From: a virus
Length of the DNA stretch: 64,000 nucleotides
Virus record (IMG/VR): IMGVR_UViG_3300032214_001346
Location: 29,413 to 93,412 of that record
Reading direction: 5' to 3' (one strand)
The translations under genes and the position numbers were made by a program. Shown here in pieces: positions 7,478-14,050 of the stretch; within the stretch, counting starts at the first letter, position 1, and each line of letters opens with the position of its first letter. Below the pieces are notes generated by a model, which was not told where the DNA came from, did not search any database, and worked only from the letters and a program-made list of their open reading frames with translations.

Positions 7478-8041
7478 TTACTGATGTTCAATATTTGTCT
7501 CGCTGTAGTAGCTATTGAGAATTTTAAATAGTTCTAATAGCGCGTCTCCTGATAATTGTTCTTGCCGACTTAAGTGTAAGATTGTCTTAAATGAATTGGT
7601 TTCTAGCTCACTTAAACTGAGGATAACTGGATATTGAGTCTTGAGGATTAAGACATTATTCTTAACATCAAATTTCCAGAATGTAGATACATTAATTAGT
7701 ATTTCATTCTGATTGAATTTGAGGATGTCACGATTAAAAACGACTGCTTCTTTAATGTTGTGACAAACATTAAAGGTGTTGTCTATTTCACCACCCATTA
7801 CTGAATCCAAAACAGAAATTAAGTTTGAGCGGGTAACTTTAACTTTGTGTTTTTGTCCTATCAATCCATAGAGTTCTCTGGATACAGAGCCAACATAACC
7901 ATCGTCGTAACTTAACTTTTCCGCTATTTCTATGTAAGTCTTTCCGTCGCAAAGAAGGCTCACGATGTCTCTCTCTATAGTGCTAAGAGATTTGTGTCGT
8001 ATATTCTCAGAAAGGGCATTAATGTAATTGATATATTTCAT
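7478..8041 (-). CDS. VMAP-type N-terminal HTH domain protein
   Basis: Residues 18-80 (LSTIERDIVSLLCDGKTYIEIAEKLSYDDGYVGSVSRELYGLIGQKHKVKVTRSNLISVL) match the helical domain found at the N-terminus of cyanobacterial NB-ARC and vWA-MoxR-associated proteins, but no ATPase follows. The C-terminal 100 residues are unassigned. ATG 8041 is preferred over TTG 8047. A stand-alone copy may act as a regulator or interfere with host proteins carrying the same domain; that is inference. Confidence 0.6.
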   Translation of the reverse strand: MKYINYINALSENIRHKSLSTIERDIVSLLCDGKTYIEIAEKLSYDDGYVGSVSRELYGLIGQKHKVKVTRSNLISVLDSVMGGEIDNTFNVCHNIKEAVVFNRDILKFNQNEILINVSTFWKFDVKNNVLILKTQYPVILSLSELETNSFKTILHLSRQEQLSGDALLELFKILNSYYSETNIEHQ

Positions 8042-8217
8042 GATCAAAGTTGTTAAAAAAGCAACAAAAAAGAGGTTTTTGTTGCTAATGGTGACAAACC
8101 TGTTAACTTTATTCGAGATTTTATTAGCTTAACTTTTATTTATTAAAATGTCAATTATTCAATTGGCAACAATAAAAATATCTGCAATAATAATTAGTAG
8201 TTTCAAGGATTAATATT

Positions 8218-8397
8218 ATGGCTGAATTATCAATTGATCAGCAGTTTCAGTTAGCTGCTTTTGAACTTCAAGTAAAGCAAATGTCGCGGGAACAAGCACA
8301 AGAATTTCTGATTAATTTGTTCAAGCAATATCAAACTCAAAGGGCAGCTTACATTGAACTTCTGGGACATCAGTGGGGCATAAGCTATATCCCATAA
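8218..8397 (+). CDS. nblA: NblA, phycobilisome degradation adaptor
   Basis: A 59-residue protein. It is recognisable by ELSIDQQFQLAAFELQVKQM, then MSREQAQEFLINLFKQY and the C-terminal ELLGHQWGI, which are the helical hairpin and conserved C-terminal motif of NblA. NblA links phycobiliproteins to a Clp-type protease so that the light-harvesting antenna is dismantled. Host copies respond to starvation, and copies are known in Microcystis and Planktothrix phages. Here a phage copy probably frees amino acids or limits photodamage during infection. An AAGGA site lies 10 nt upstream of ATG 8218. A hairpin (8405-8444) follows the stop. Confidence 0.9.
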   Translation: MAELSIDQQFQLAAFELQVKQMSREQAQEFLINLFKQYQTQRAAYIELLGHQWGISYIP

Positions 8398-8404
8398 TTG
8401 GTTT

Positions 8405-8444
8405 TTAGTCCCACTGTTTGCTGTTATATTTTTTGTGGGACTAA
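8405..8444 (+). terminator. Hairpin after nblA
   Basis: TTAGTCCCAC (8405-8414) pairs perfectly with GTGGGACTAA (8435-8444) across a 20-nt T-rich loop. It lies between nblA and the next gene and could terminate nblA or control the next start. Confidence 0.5.
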
Positions 8445-8457
8445 TTTATGTGTTTAT

Positions 8458-8724
8458 ATGCTTTACGTAATTGAATCTAGTAACAACTTATATAAGATTG
8501 GCATCTCTAATAATCCGATTAAACGACTTAACCAATTGCAAGTAGGTAATGGTGAAAAGTTAAAGATGGTTGCCATGCTGAATGTACAGAATGAAAAAAT
8601 TACTGAGAAAAGAATACACTCAATGCTATGGCAGAATAAAAGTATTTTTGGTAGAAATAATGAATGGTTTAATTTAAATAATGAGCTATTAAATTGGTTA
8701 TTGGAATACTTACAGACTTGTTAA
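8458..8724 (+). CDS. T5orf172/Mug113 (GIY-YIG-like) domain protein
   Basis: An 88-residue protein. LYVIESSNNLYKIGISNNPIKRLNQLQVGN is the core of the T5orf172 family, a relative of GIY-YIG nucleases. The start at ATG 8458 places the domain at residue 1; the longer frame from 8398 would cross the hairpin. FGRNNEWFNLNNELLNWLLEYL completes the domain. Nuclease activity in this family is presumed, not shown. Confidence 0.75.
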   Translation: MLYVIESSNNLYKIGISNNPIKRLNQLQVGNGEKLKMVAMLNVQNEKITEKRIHSMLWQNKSIFGRNNEWFNLNNELLNWLLEYLQTC

Positions 8725-8729
8725 GAAAT

Positions 8730-8756
8730 AAGGAACTACCTTCCTGTTAGTTCCTT
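8730..8756 (+). terminator. Terminator after gene 8458-8724
   Basis: AAGGAACTA (8730-8738) pairs perfectly with TAGTTCCTT (8748-8756), 5 nt after the stop codon. Confidence 0.65.
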
Positions 8757-8811
8757 ACCAAGGATTTATCTTGAATGTACAACCAAATTATAATATATTT
8801 TATTTAAAAAA

Positions 8812-8831
8812 ATACCCCAATGACGGGGTAT
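8812..8831 (-). terminator. Terminator of the minus-strand operon 8838-10407
   Basis: ATACCCC (8812-8818) pairs with GGGGTAT (8825-8831). Read on the minus strand it is followed by a T-rich run, just past the stop at 8838. Confidence 0.8.
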
Positions 8832-8837
8832 AATATT

Positions 8838-9332
8838 TTAAGCAATCTTTAAAAACGCATCCAGTGTTTTGCTAGGCACGGGCAGATGAGTGTGGAACTC
8901 TAGCCCGTGTTTTTCCGCCCATCTTCTCAGTGTCCTGATGTGAGGCGATCGCCCCACCTGATGATTTAACCACAAAGGTACATCACAGCCTTTGATACCT
9001 TCAATAACAATTTCATCACCTAAAGCCTGTCCTAATGCTGCTTTAACTCTTGGCTCATTTAAGCGAGTAATTATTTGCTTGAGGGTGACACCAGACTTAC
9101 ATCCAACTGGGGGCTTATCACCTCGCTTTTGTTCCCTGCGAATATACGCCAACATCATTAACCACTGGCAATGAGTTTTGCTAATCAATACTTCATTATC
9201 ATTGGGAGTTTTGCGACCGTCGGGAACTTTGCAAATATGCTTGTATTTCCGCCAGGTGCGATCGCAGATGGGGCTACCGTATAATTTAACGCAAACAGCC
9301 CGCACCCATAACTCAGGATACACATTACTCAT
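8838..9332 (-). CDS. Hypothetical protein with HTH-like ends
   Basis: A 164-residue protein, last gene of a four-gene overlapping operon. LKQIITRLNEPRVKAALGQALGDEIVIEGI and SPHIRTLRRWAEKHGLEFH look like helical DNA-binding segments. No family recognised. ATG 9332 is chosen because it overlaps the upstream stop (ATGAGTAA), the same junction as at 10037. Confidence 0.5.
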   Translation of the reverse strand: MSNVYPELWVRAVCVKLYGSPICDRTWRKYKHICKVPDGRKTPNDNEVLISKTHCQWLMMLAYIRREQKRGDKPPVGCKSGVTLKQIITRLNEPRVKAALGQALGDEIVIEGIKGCDVPLWLNHQVGRSPHIRTLRRWAEKHGLEFHTHLPVPSKTLDAFLKIA

Positions 9333-9546
9333 AACTAGCAATCCTCGTTATCAATTCTTGCAATGCTCTATAGGAATAGCTCCCGCTGCGGTAATCTTTC
9401 GCTGCTTGCTCAAGTTCATCGGCTAATATTTCACTAGCAGAAATAAGTGCTAAGGCTTCTAAGACTTTTGCTAAATCATATAAGTCAAAGTCGTTGCAGT
9501 CGGACTCTAAATACTGTAAAACACTTAACAAAGGAATTTTCCACAT
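9325..9546 (-). CDS. Small helical protein
   Basis: A 73-residue, mostly helical acidic protein (LYDLAKVLEALALISASEILADELEQAAKDY). Start ATG 9546 has GGAGG five nt upstream; the earlier TTG (9558) does not. It overlaps the next gene by 8 nt. Function unknown. Confidence 0.55.
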   Translation of the reverse strand: MWKIPLLSVLQYLESDCNDFDLYDLAKVLEALALISASEILADELEQAAKDYRSGSYSYRALQELITRIASYE

Positions 9547-9548
9547 AC

Positions 9549-10037
9549 TTACCTCCAATCGTTAGCCCAAATAAAATTAATCCCAGCGTTTTTGGCGCAT
9601 TGCTCATCTTCTACCCTGTCTCCCACCATTAAAGCATCTTCCAATGGCAATGAACAGCAATCTTCAATGAACTGCATAAGCATACCTGGGGAAGGTTTAC
9701 GATAATTGCGCCCTGGCTTTAAATTAACTACATTTCCGTGTGGATAGCATCTATACCCATTGCTACCGTCAAAAGTAGTACAGAAATTAATACATTGTAG
9801 TTGTGGTAATAATTGCATTGTGTACATTTGTTCTTTGATGCAGCTATTTAATGTCTTTTTACGCGCTTCTACACCTGCTTGGTTAGTCACCCCTACAATA
9901 GTCCAGTCTGAATATCGGGTTATTGTTTCTCCTACCCCAGGTATTAATTCTTGATCGTAAGGGTCGTTAATAAATGTTGCCCCTGATTTAGTTTGCCGTA
10001 CAGTGCCGTCTAAATCTAAGAATAAAATTTTACTCAT
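9549..10037 (-). CDS. HAD-superfamily phosphatase, polynucleotide 3'-phosphatase/GmhB type
   Basis: A 162-residue hydrolase. Motif I is FLDLDGTV (D8, D10), motif II is VGVTNQAG (T51), motif III is the lysine of NYRKPSPGM (K114), and motif IV is MVGDRVEDEQCAKNAG (D140, D144). This set is typical of the histidinol-phosphatase-like branch, which includes the 3'-phosphatase of polynucleotide kinase and heptose-bisphosphate phosphatase. In a phage, DNA or RNA end healing is the more likely role, but no kinase domain is attached. ATG 10037 overlaps the upstream stop by 8 nt. Confidence 0.8.
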   Translation of the reverse strand: MSKILFLDLDGTVRQTKSGATFINDPYDQELIPGVGETITRYSDWTIVGVTNQAGVEARKKTLNSCIKEQMYTMQLLPQLQCINFCTTFDGSNGYRCYPHGNVVNLKPGRNYRKPSPGMLMQFIEDCCSLPLEDALMVGDRVEDEQCAKNAGINFIWANDWR

Positions 10038-10407
10038 TGGCTTCTCCATTAACTAAATTTAGTCTCTTTTGCCGTCCTACTGCTTTGTAATGCCCAAATT
10101 CTTTAATCTGGATGTCTTTCTCAGAGACTCCAAATTCTTGGGCTTTTTCTTGTTCATGCAGCTTGACTACTTGCTGTTCCTGTCTCCAAAGGGATGCGAT
10201 CGCCATTTCCAGTCCTTCTCCCATGCCCACGCCGTAGCAAGCAATCACTCTTAAAAGTTTACGCTTAAGTTCAGCAGGGACTTTGGCGCGTACTTCCCGT
10301 CTAGCATCGTCCACAACTTTGCGTCCGTTAATCATGCCTCGATCAGGATGTGCTGCAATATCAGCTTGCAATTGTTCTCTTGTTTCTGGTTTTTCGCGTT
10401 TAGTCAT
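10030..10407 (-). CDS. Hypothetical protein, first gene of the minus-strand operon
   Basis: A 125-residue charged protein. KVVDDARREVRAKVPAELKRKLLRVIACYG resembles a short DNA-binding helix pair. The C-terminus is basic (YKAVGRQKRLNLVNG). It shares the intergenic region 10408-10538 with the divergent gene 10539-10781. Function unknown. Confidence 0.5.
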   Translation of the reverse strand: MTKREKPETREQLQADIAAHPDRGMINGRKVVDDARREVRAKVPAELKRKLLRVIACYGVGMGEGLEMAIASLWRQEQQVVKLHEQEKAQEFGVSEKDIQIKEFGHYKAVGRQKRLNLVNGEANE

Positions 10408-10475
10408 TTATTCACCTAATTATTCTTCTTTCACTAATAGCACACTAATAGCGGAATATGCTATTTTTATTTTAA

Positions 10476-10508
10476 ATCCTCCTAGAAGCTGAAACCAACT
10501 AGGAGGAT
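10476..10508. promoter_or_regulatory. Perfect hairpin in a divergent intergenic region
   Basis: ATCCTCCTAG (10476-10485) pairs with CTAGGAGGAT (10499-10508), between divergent genes 10030-10407 and 10539-10781. There is no T tract. It may be an operator or a leader hairpin that sequesters AGGAGG. Confidence 0.5.
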
Positions 10509-10538
10509 ATTGACCCCGTACACAGGAGCTAATAAATT

Positions 10539-10781
10539 ATGGCACGAGTTAAGGTGATTGAGGATATTTTACCGAAACAAGAAGCGAGAAAAGCCGGTTT
10601 TTCCCCAGAATGCCACGGATACCAGAATTTCTGCATTAATTACATTGACAGGAAAATCAACGAATACTATCAAGGGACTGGGATTCAGCCGCCAACATTA
10701 TCCACAATCCAAGCTTGGTTTTATAAAGACAACATCCCAGACTGGGCTGTGGTCATGTTCAAAAAAAACTTGCTAGTCTAA
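10539..10781 (+). CDS. Small hypothetical protein
   Basis: An 80-residue protein starting MARVKVIEDILPKQEARKAG. The end (TLSTIQAWFYKDNIPDWAVVMF) resembles a recognition helix with the NIPDW turn seen in small HTH proteins. CAGGAG lies 11 nt upstream of the ATG. A long interrupted hairpin terminator follows at 10783. Confidence 0.5.
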   Translation: MARVKVIEDILPKQEARKAGFSPECHGYQNFCINYIDRKINEYYQGTGIQPPTLSTIQAWFYKDNIPDWAVVMFKKNLLV

Positions 10782-10782
10782 C

Positions 10783-10856
10783 ACCCCTTTAAATAGAAGT
10801 CAATGATTTATGGGATTTACCAGATATCTATTGACGCTCTATTAGAGGGGTTTTAT
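10783..10856 (+). terminator. Long interrupted-stem terminator
   Basis: Three nested perfect stems: ACCCCT/AGGGGT (10783-10788 and 10846-10851), AATAGA/TCTATT (10792-10797 and 10838-10843) and GTCAAT/ATTGAC (10799-10804 and 10830-10835), with TTTTAT after. The stop codon of gene 10539-10781 abuts it. Confidence 0.65.
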
Positions 10857-10908
10857 ATTGAGGACATACCAGACATGACCCGGACATGAGACGGGAAAAC
10901 AATATGAG

Positions 10909-11178
10909 ATGAATCTACCAAAGTTAAGTCGTAAAGAAGCGGGTGATCGTTTAGGAGTAGGAGAAAGACAGGTACAGCGATATTTAAAAGTTGCGGTTCA
11001 GTATTTAAGTTCATTTAGTTCTTTTATTGACCCAGTAACAAACCAGTTAAACGGTAGCCCACTTACTGAAAAAGAAGTTAGCAATTTAGAGGAAATACAA
11101 GCTTTACTACGTAAGTACAAAAACTCTAAAAAAAGTAAAGAACAAATAGCAAGTGAGTTAAGCAATGGCAAACATTGA
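10909..11178 (+). CDS. HTH protein, first gene of the membrane/ATPase module
   Basis: An 89-residue protein. KLSRKEAGDRLGVGERQVQRYLKVAV is a clear helix-turn-helix, and the rest (TEKEVSNLEEIQALLRKYKNSKKSKEQIASELSNG) is helical and basic. It overlaps the next small ORF, so it heads a continuous chain of overlapping genes reaching 15804 and is a likely regulator of that module. Confidence 0.6.
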   Translation: MNLPKLSRKEAGDRLGVGERQVQRYLKVAVQYLSSFSSFIDPVTNQLNGSPLTEKEVSNLEEIQALLRKYKNSKKSKEQIASELSNGKH

Positions 11179-11329
11179 AGTAGTAGTCCTAATCCGTAAA
11201 TTAGAAAATGACGGTAGCTACACTGAGTGGCAAGCAAGACCCGGTTTTAACGCATTTAACGCTAAAGCAAAGAAAGAAATTCAACAAATGATAGGAGTCA
11301 CAGGAGCTAATTATGAACGTATTTGATTT
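11165..11329 (+). CDS. 54-residue hypothetical protein
   Basis: MANIEVVVLIRKLENDGSY... with a beta-strand start and a helical end. It overlaps the upstream gene by 14 nt and the downstream gene by 17 nt, filling what would otherwise be a 134-nt gap. Supported mainly by this packing. Confidence 0.45.
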
Positions 11330-11882
11330 GATTAAGCAGTATCTAAAGAATCCCATTTCTGATGAACAATTAGCAGTAAAAGCTGAGTCTATCGCTAATG
11401 AAGTGGGAATTAATTTGGCTAGTATTTACAACGCAGAAGCTAACACATTTGATGAAGCTACTGCTAGATTTATTGCCGAAGAAGTGGATAAAGCTAATAA
11501 TTTACCTGCTGTCGTTAATAATGACACTCAGTTAGCGACAACAGAACCCAAAAAGAAGGGTAAAAAAAGCGAGATTAGTAACACCAATATGCCCAATGCA
11601 AATGGTGTTGAAGCACTAAGACCTGCTGTTCAGAATTTGAAAACAGCAGTTGAGTCTGAAACTAAAGAAATCATCCAAGTATTTGATAGTAACTGTGGAA
11701 GAGTTGAGAGTGCGGTAACAGCTAAAATTATGCAACGCTGCCAACAAATCAACCCAAATATCATTGCTAAAGTGTCCAGTGAGTTGGAGGGATACACAAA
11801 TCAGTCTGCATCCTTTCGCCAACAGATTGGATCAATCTTCGATGAGGCTTTTGAAGATATCATCAATTTTGAAGCCGTCTAA
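11313..11882 (+). CDS. Helical protein of the membrane/ATPase module
   Basis: A 189-residue protein. Residues 1-60 are helical (FDLIKQYLKNPISDEQLAVKAESIANEVG), a lysine-rich stretch follows (KKKGKKSE, about residue 75), and residues 95-185 form a probable coiled coil (LRPAVQNLKTAVESETKEIIQVF). There is a GGAG site 7 nt before ATG 11313. No family recognised. Confidence 0.6.
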   Translation: MNVFDLIKQYLKNPISDEQLAVKAESIANEVGINLASIYNAEANTFDEATARFIAEEVDKANNLPAVVNNDTQLATTEPKKKGKKSEISNTNMPNANGVEALRPAVQNLKTAVESETKEIIQVFDSNCGRVESAVTAKIMQRCQQINPNIIAKVSSELEGYTNQSASFRQQIGSIFDEAFEDIINFEAV

Positions 11883-11886
11883 TTGG

Positions 11887-12021
11887 ATGATTGCAGCAGT
11901 ATTTATTCAGTTCTTTATTCTATCAGGAATAGTGGTTTATGCAATTTCCCAGCCACCTAGAAATACAGGAGGAAGTAATCAGTCCACAACCAGTGGAACT
12001 TACGTACAAGCCCAGCGGTGA
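11887..12021 (+). CDS. 44-residue single-pass membrane protein
   Basis: MIAAVFIQFFILSGIVVYAI is one hydrophobic segment at the very N-terminus, followed by a small polar tail (PPRNTGGSNQS). It lies 4 nt after the preceding stop and overlaps the next ORF by 83 nt in another frame. It could be a membrane anchor peptide of the module. Confidence 0.45.
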   Translation: MIAAVFIQFFILSGIVVYAISQPPRNTGGSNQSTTSGTYVQAQR

Positions 12022-12304
12022 ATTTACTTTAAAGGGTTCTCCTGCGCTCAATGCAATTGATAGATTGATAATTTCATCGGACTATCACAAAGACCAAGAC
12101 CGTCGCCTCAAGTCAGAGTTAGAGCAACGCATAAGCGATGAAGCCAAAATGACAAATGCCATGACTATTACCTTTTTAGGCTTGGCAACATTAACTTTAA
12201 TCCTCTGTGCATTTTTAAGCATTAACAAATCAACTAACCAGGAGCATAAACAATGTTTGACAACATTTTCGCCGGACTCGCAACTCAAGAAAAGACACAA
12301 TTAA
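11939..12304 (+). CDS. Single-pass membrane protein with cytoplasmic helix
   Basis: A 121-residue protein. Residues 45-68 are charged and helical (HKDQDRRLKSELEQRISDEAK) and residues 72-92 are a transmembrane segment (AMTITFLGLATLTLILCAFL). It overlaps both neighbours substantially (83 and 52 nt), so the exact start is uncertain. A later ATG before the membrane segment is possible. Confidence 0.45.
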   Translation: MQFPSHLEIQEEVISPQPVELTYKPSGEFTLKGSPALNAIDRLIISSDYHKDQDRRLKSELEQRISDEAKMTNAMTITFLGLATLTLILCAFLSINKSTNQEHKQCLTTFSPDSQLKKRHN

Positions 12305-12690
12305 CTGGGATGGGCGCTGATGTCACAAAAATTGGTGATATGGGTGCATCGCTAACTAGAATCAAGGAAACCATGAAGTTGCCAGCAGGAGTTTCCGCTC
12401 AACAAGTCCTTCAAGAAGCTAGAAACACTGGGGAAATAGAAGCCCAGTTGGCACTGGCTAAAGATATTGCAACTAGCAGAAGTCAGCAGATGGATCAGTT
12501 GGTGAGACTTCATGAAATAAATGTTCAGCACACGCAGAAAGTGATGCAAGTTGATGAACGTCTAAGAAGTATCCAGGCTAATCACGGCAAAGCTGTGTCT
12601 AGGTATCAATTAGGCGCGGCGGAAACTCAAGTTAATTTAGACGGGTTTCAAACAGTCTACGAAGTTCAAGCAAAGGAAATATTTTCATGA
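12253..12690 (+). CDS. Coiled-coil protein of the module
   Basis: A 145-residue soluble helical protein (QLALAKDIATSRSQQMDQLVRLHEINVQHTQKVMQVDERLRSIQ). An AGGAG site lies 9 nt before ATG 12253. Its stop overlaps the next start as ATGA, so it is coupled to the four-helix membrane protein. Perhaps a linker between the membrane proteins and the ATPase. Confidence 0.55.
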   Translation: MFDNIFAGLATQEKTQLTGMGADVTKIGDMGASLTRIKETMKLPAGVSAQQVLQEARNTGEIEAQLALAKDIATSRSQQMDQLVRLHEINVQHTQKVMQVDERLRSIQANHGKAVSRYQLGAAETQVNLDGFQTVYEVQAKEIFS

Positions 12691-13169
12691 TTTTTAAGAG
12701 GAATAGTGAAGCGGACGCTACCCTATTCCAATTCTTTAATAAAGTTGGTTGGGGCGTGCTTTTATACAATGCTTACACCCTTTACCCCTACTTTTATGAC
12801 TTATTAAAGAGTGCGGAATATTGGCAAAGAATATTTGCAAGTGCTGTAGCAGTGGCTTTGATTTTGGGGATTGAATTGTCAGTAACGACAGTTATATTTG
12901 ATCCTAAAATGCTAATCAAAGTGTTAACAAAGCCTAAAGCAGATCAGGAAGTAAAGAAGATATTTGATACAGTTTTTTTTGTAGGATTAATAATTTTTCT
13001 GCTCGTAGCATCTTACACATTTTGGACTGATTATCAAATCAATTTGAAGCAATTAGGCAATCCTTCTGCTATGTTTTTAAGGGTTCTTTGTGGAGTATTT
13101 GTTGTTGGTAGCGAATTGGCTTTTGGCTGTGCAAATGTATTTGATTTAGCAAGTAAGGAGAATGATTAA
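12687..13169 (+). CDS. Multi-pass membrane protein
   Basis: A 160-residue protein with about four transmembrane segments: near 18-35, 48-72 (IFASAVAVALILGIELSVTT), 95-115 (VFFVGLIIFLLVASYTFW) and 130-155. Translationally coupled to the coiled-coil gene upstream. No family recognised. Confidence 0.6.
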   Translation: MIFKRNSEADATLFQFFNKVGWGVLLYNAYTLYPYFYDLLKSAEYWQRIFASAVAVALILGIELSVTTVIFDPKMLIKVLTKPKADQEVKKIFDTVFFVGLIIFLLVASYTFWTDYQINLKQLGNPSAMFLRVLCGVFVVGSELAFGCANVFDLASKEND

Positions 13170-13170
13170 A

Positions 13171-13266
13171 ATGCCAGTAACAGATATCAAAAGTGTAATC
13201 ACAATATTACTAATTGCATTGTTCTTAAGCATGATTTTGTATTTGCAATATGACATGAGGAGGTAA
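13171..13266 (+). CDS. 31-residue membrane peptide
   Basis: Start ATG 13171 has AAGGAG 11 nt upstream. Nearly the whole chain is one membrane helix (VITILLIALFLSMILYL). It lies 1 nt after the preceding stop and its own coding sequence carries the AGGAGG site for the next gene. Small size lowers certainty. Confidence 0.45.
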   Translation: MPVTDIKSVITILLIALFLSMILYLQYDMRR

Positions 13267-13269
13267 GTG

Positions 13270-13557
13270 ATGAATAAGTTATTGTATGGCGGTTTACTAT
13301 TTTGTGGGTATGCAACTTTCCAGCTTTTAGGCTTTTTAATAAAAGCTTATCCTTCTACTGCCGGCGGTGCGATCGCACTGATTCTTTTAGGATTGTTATT
13401 GATACTAATTGCTGGTTTTAATAATTGGTTAGGGTTGTATCACAGATATCACGGAGCAATGAGTAAAAACTTAACTTTAGTGGGGTTTGCCCCTATTTAC
13501 ATCTTTGGTGGTTTAGTTCTATTTGCAGTCATGGTAGGTTTATATGCAGCATCTTAA
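13270..13557 (+). CDS. Three-helix membrane protein
   Basis: A 95-residue protein with hydrophobic segments near 5-22, 30-55 (GGAIALILLGLLLILIAGF) and 70-93. An AGGAGG site lies 7 nt upstream of ATG 13270. It overlaps the following gene by 14 nt at ATGCAGCATC, a sequence repeated at the next junction (14037). Confidence 0.55.
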   Translation: MNKLLYGGLLFCGYATFQLLGFLIKAYPSTAGGAIALILLGLLLILIAGFNNWLGLYHRYHGAMSKNLTLVGFAPIYIFGGLVLFAVMVGLYAAS

Positions 13558-14050
13558 CTCAATTTTAAAACGCTTAGAAGCCTTGTCTTCTGAATACCCT
13601 GAACATATCATACTTGATGATTATTGGCTAGATGATCTATGCGATAGTTTGGTGACACAAAAACAAAACTCAAGTCAAAACCAGCGTTTTCAACTAATAG
13701 TAACTGGGGAATTTTGTATTGGTAAATCAGCATTGATTGAGATAATTCAAGAGAGAACTGGTTTACATGGAGACGACATTTTGGAAAGACAAAGACCGTT
13801 TGATGACGGACTCACTAAAAAACAGCGAGAAAACATCTCTTTTATTGCCATGGGTACTCGCGTGATGAGGTACTTCTTGTGCAGCCTTAATTACTGGGAT
13901 ATCAAACCAGAATTAGGCTTGCTGTTTGAAAAAGCATGGGATTTGCTTGACAACAAATATATTCCTTGTGCATTGGTAATTCCTACAAACAAGGACCCTT
14001 ACATAACATTAGCTCTTAACTTACCAAAACCTTCTTATGCAGCATCATAG
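13544..14050 (+). CDS. Shortened paralogue of the downstream P-loop ATPase
   Basis: A 168-residue protein. Its N-terminal part (ALSSEYPEHIILDDYWLDDLCDS) aligns with ELASQYPEYVRIDDEWVDEL of the next gene. It keeps a P-loop (VTGEFCIGKSAL) and its end (LLDNKYIPCALVIPTNKDPYITLAL) matches LLDKEQVRYALVVPTRGSPFIALIP. The membrane region and the Walker B part present in the larger protein are missing. This looks like a tandem duplicate with an internal deletion, perhaps a regulatory subunit. It overlaps both neighbours by 14 nt. Confidence 0.65.
   Translation: MQHLNSILKRLEALSSEYPEHIILDDYWLDDLCDSLVTQKQNSSQNQRFQLIVTGEFCIGKSALIEIIQERTGLHGDDILERQRPFDDGLTKKQRENISFIAMGTRVMRYFLCSLNYWDIKPELGLLFEKAWDLLDNKYIPCALVIPTNKDPYITLALNLPKPSYAAS

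Noticed and set aside
8398-8457. Extended start for the T5orf172 gene
   Set aside because: The extension is hydrophobic shadow sequence over a hairpin; the domain begins at ATG 8458.
10558-10776. Alternative frame inside gene 10539-10781
   Set aside because: Fully overlapped by the better frame, which has a ribosome site and an HTH-like end.
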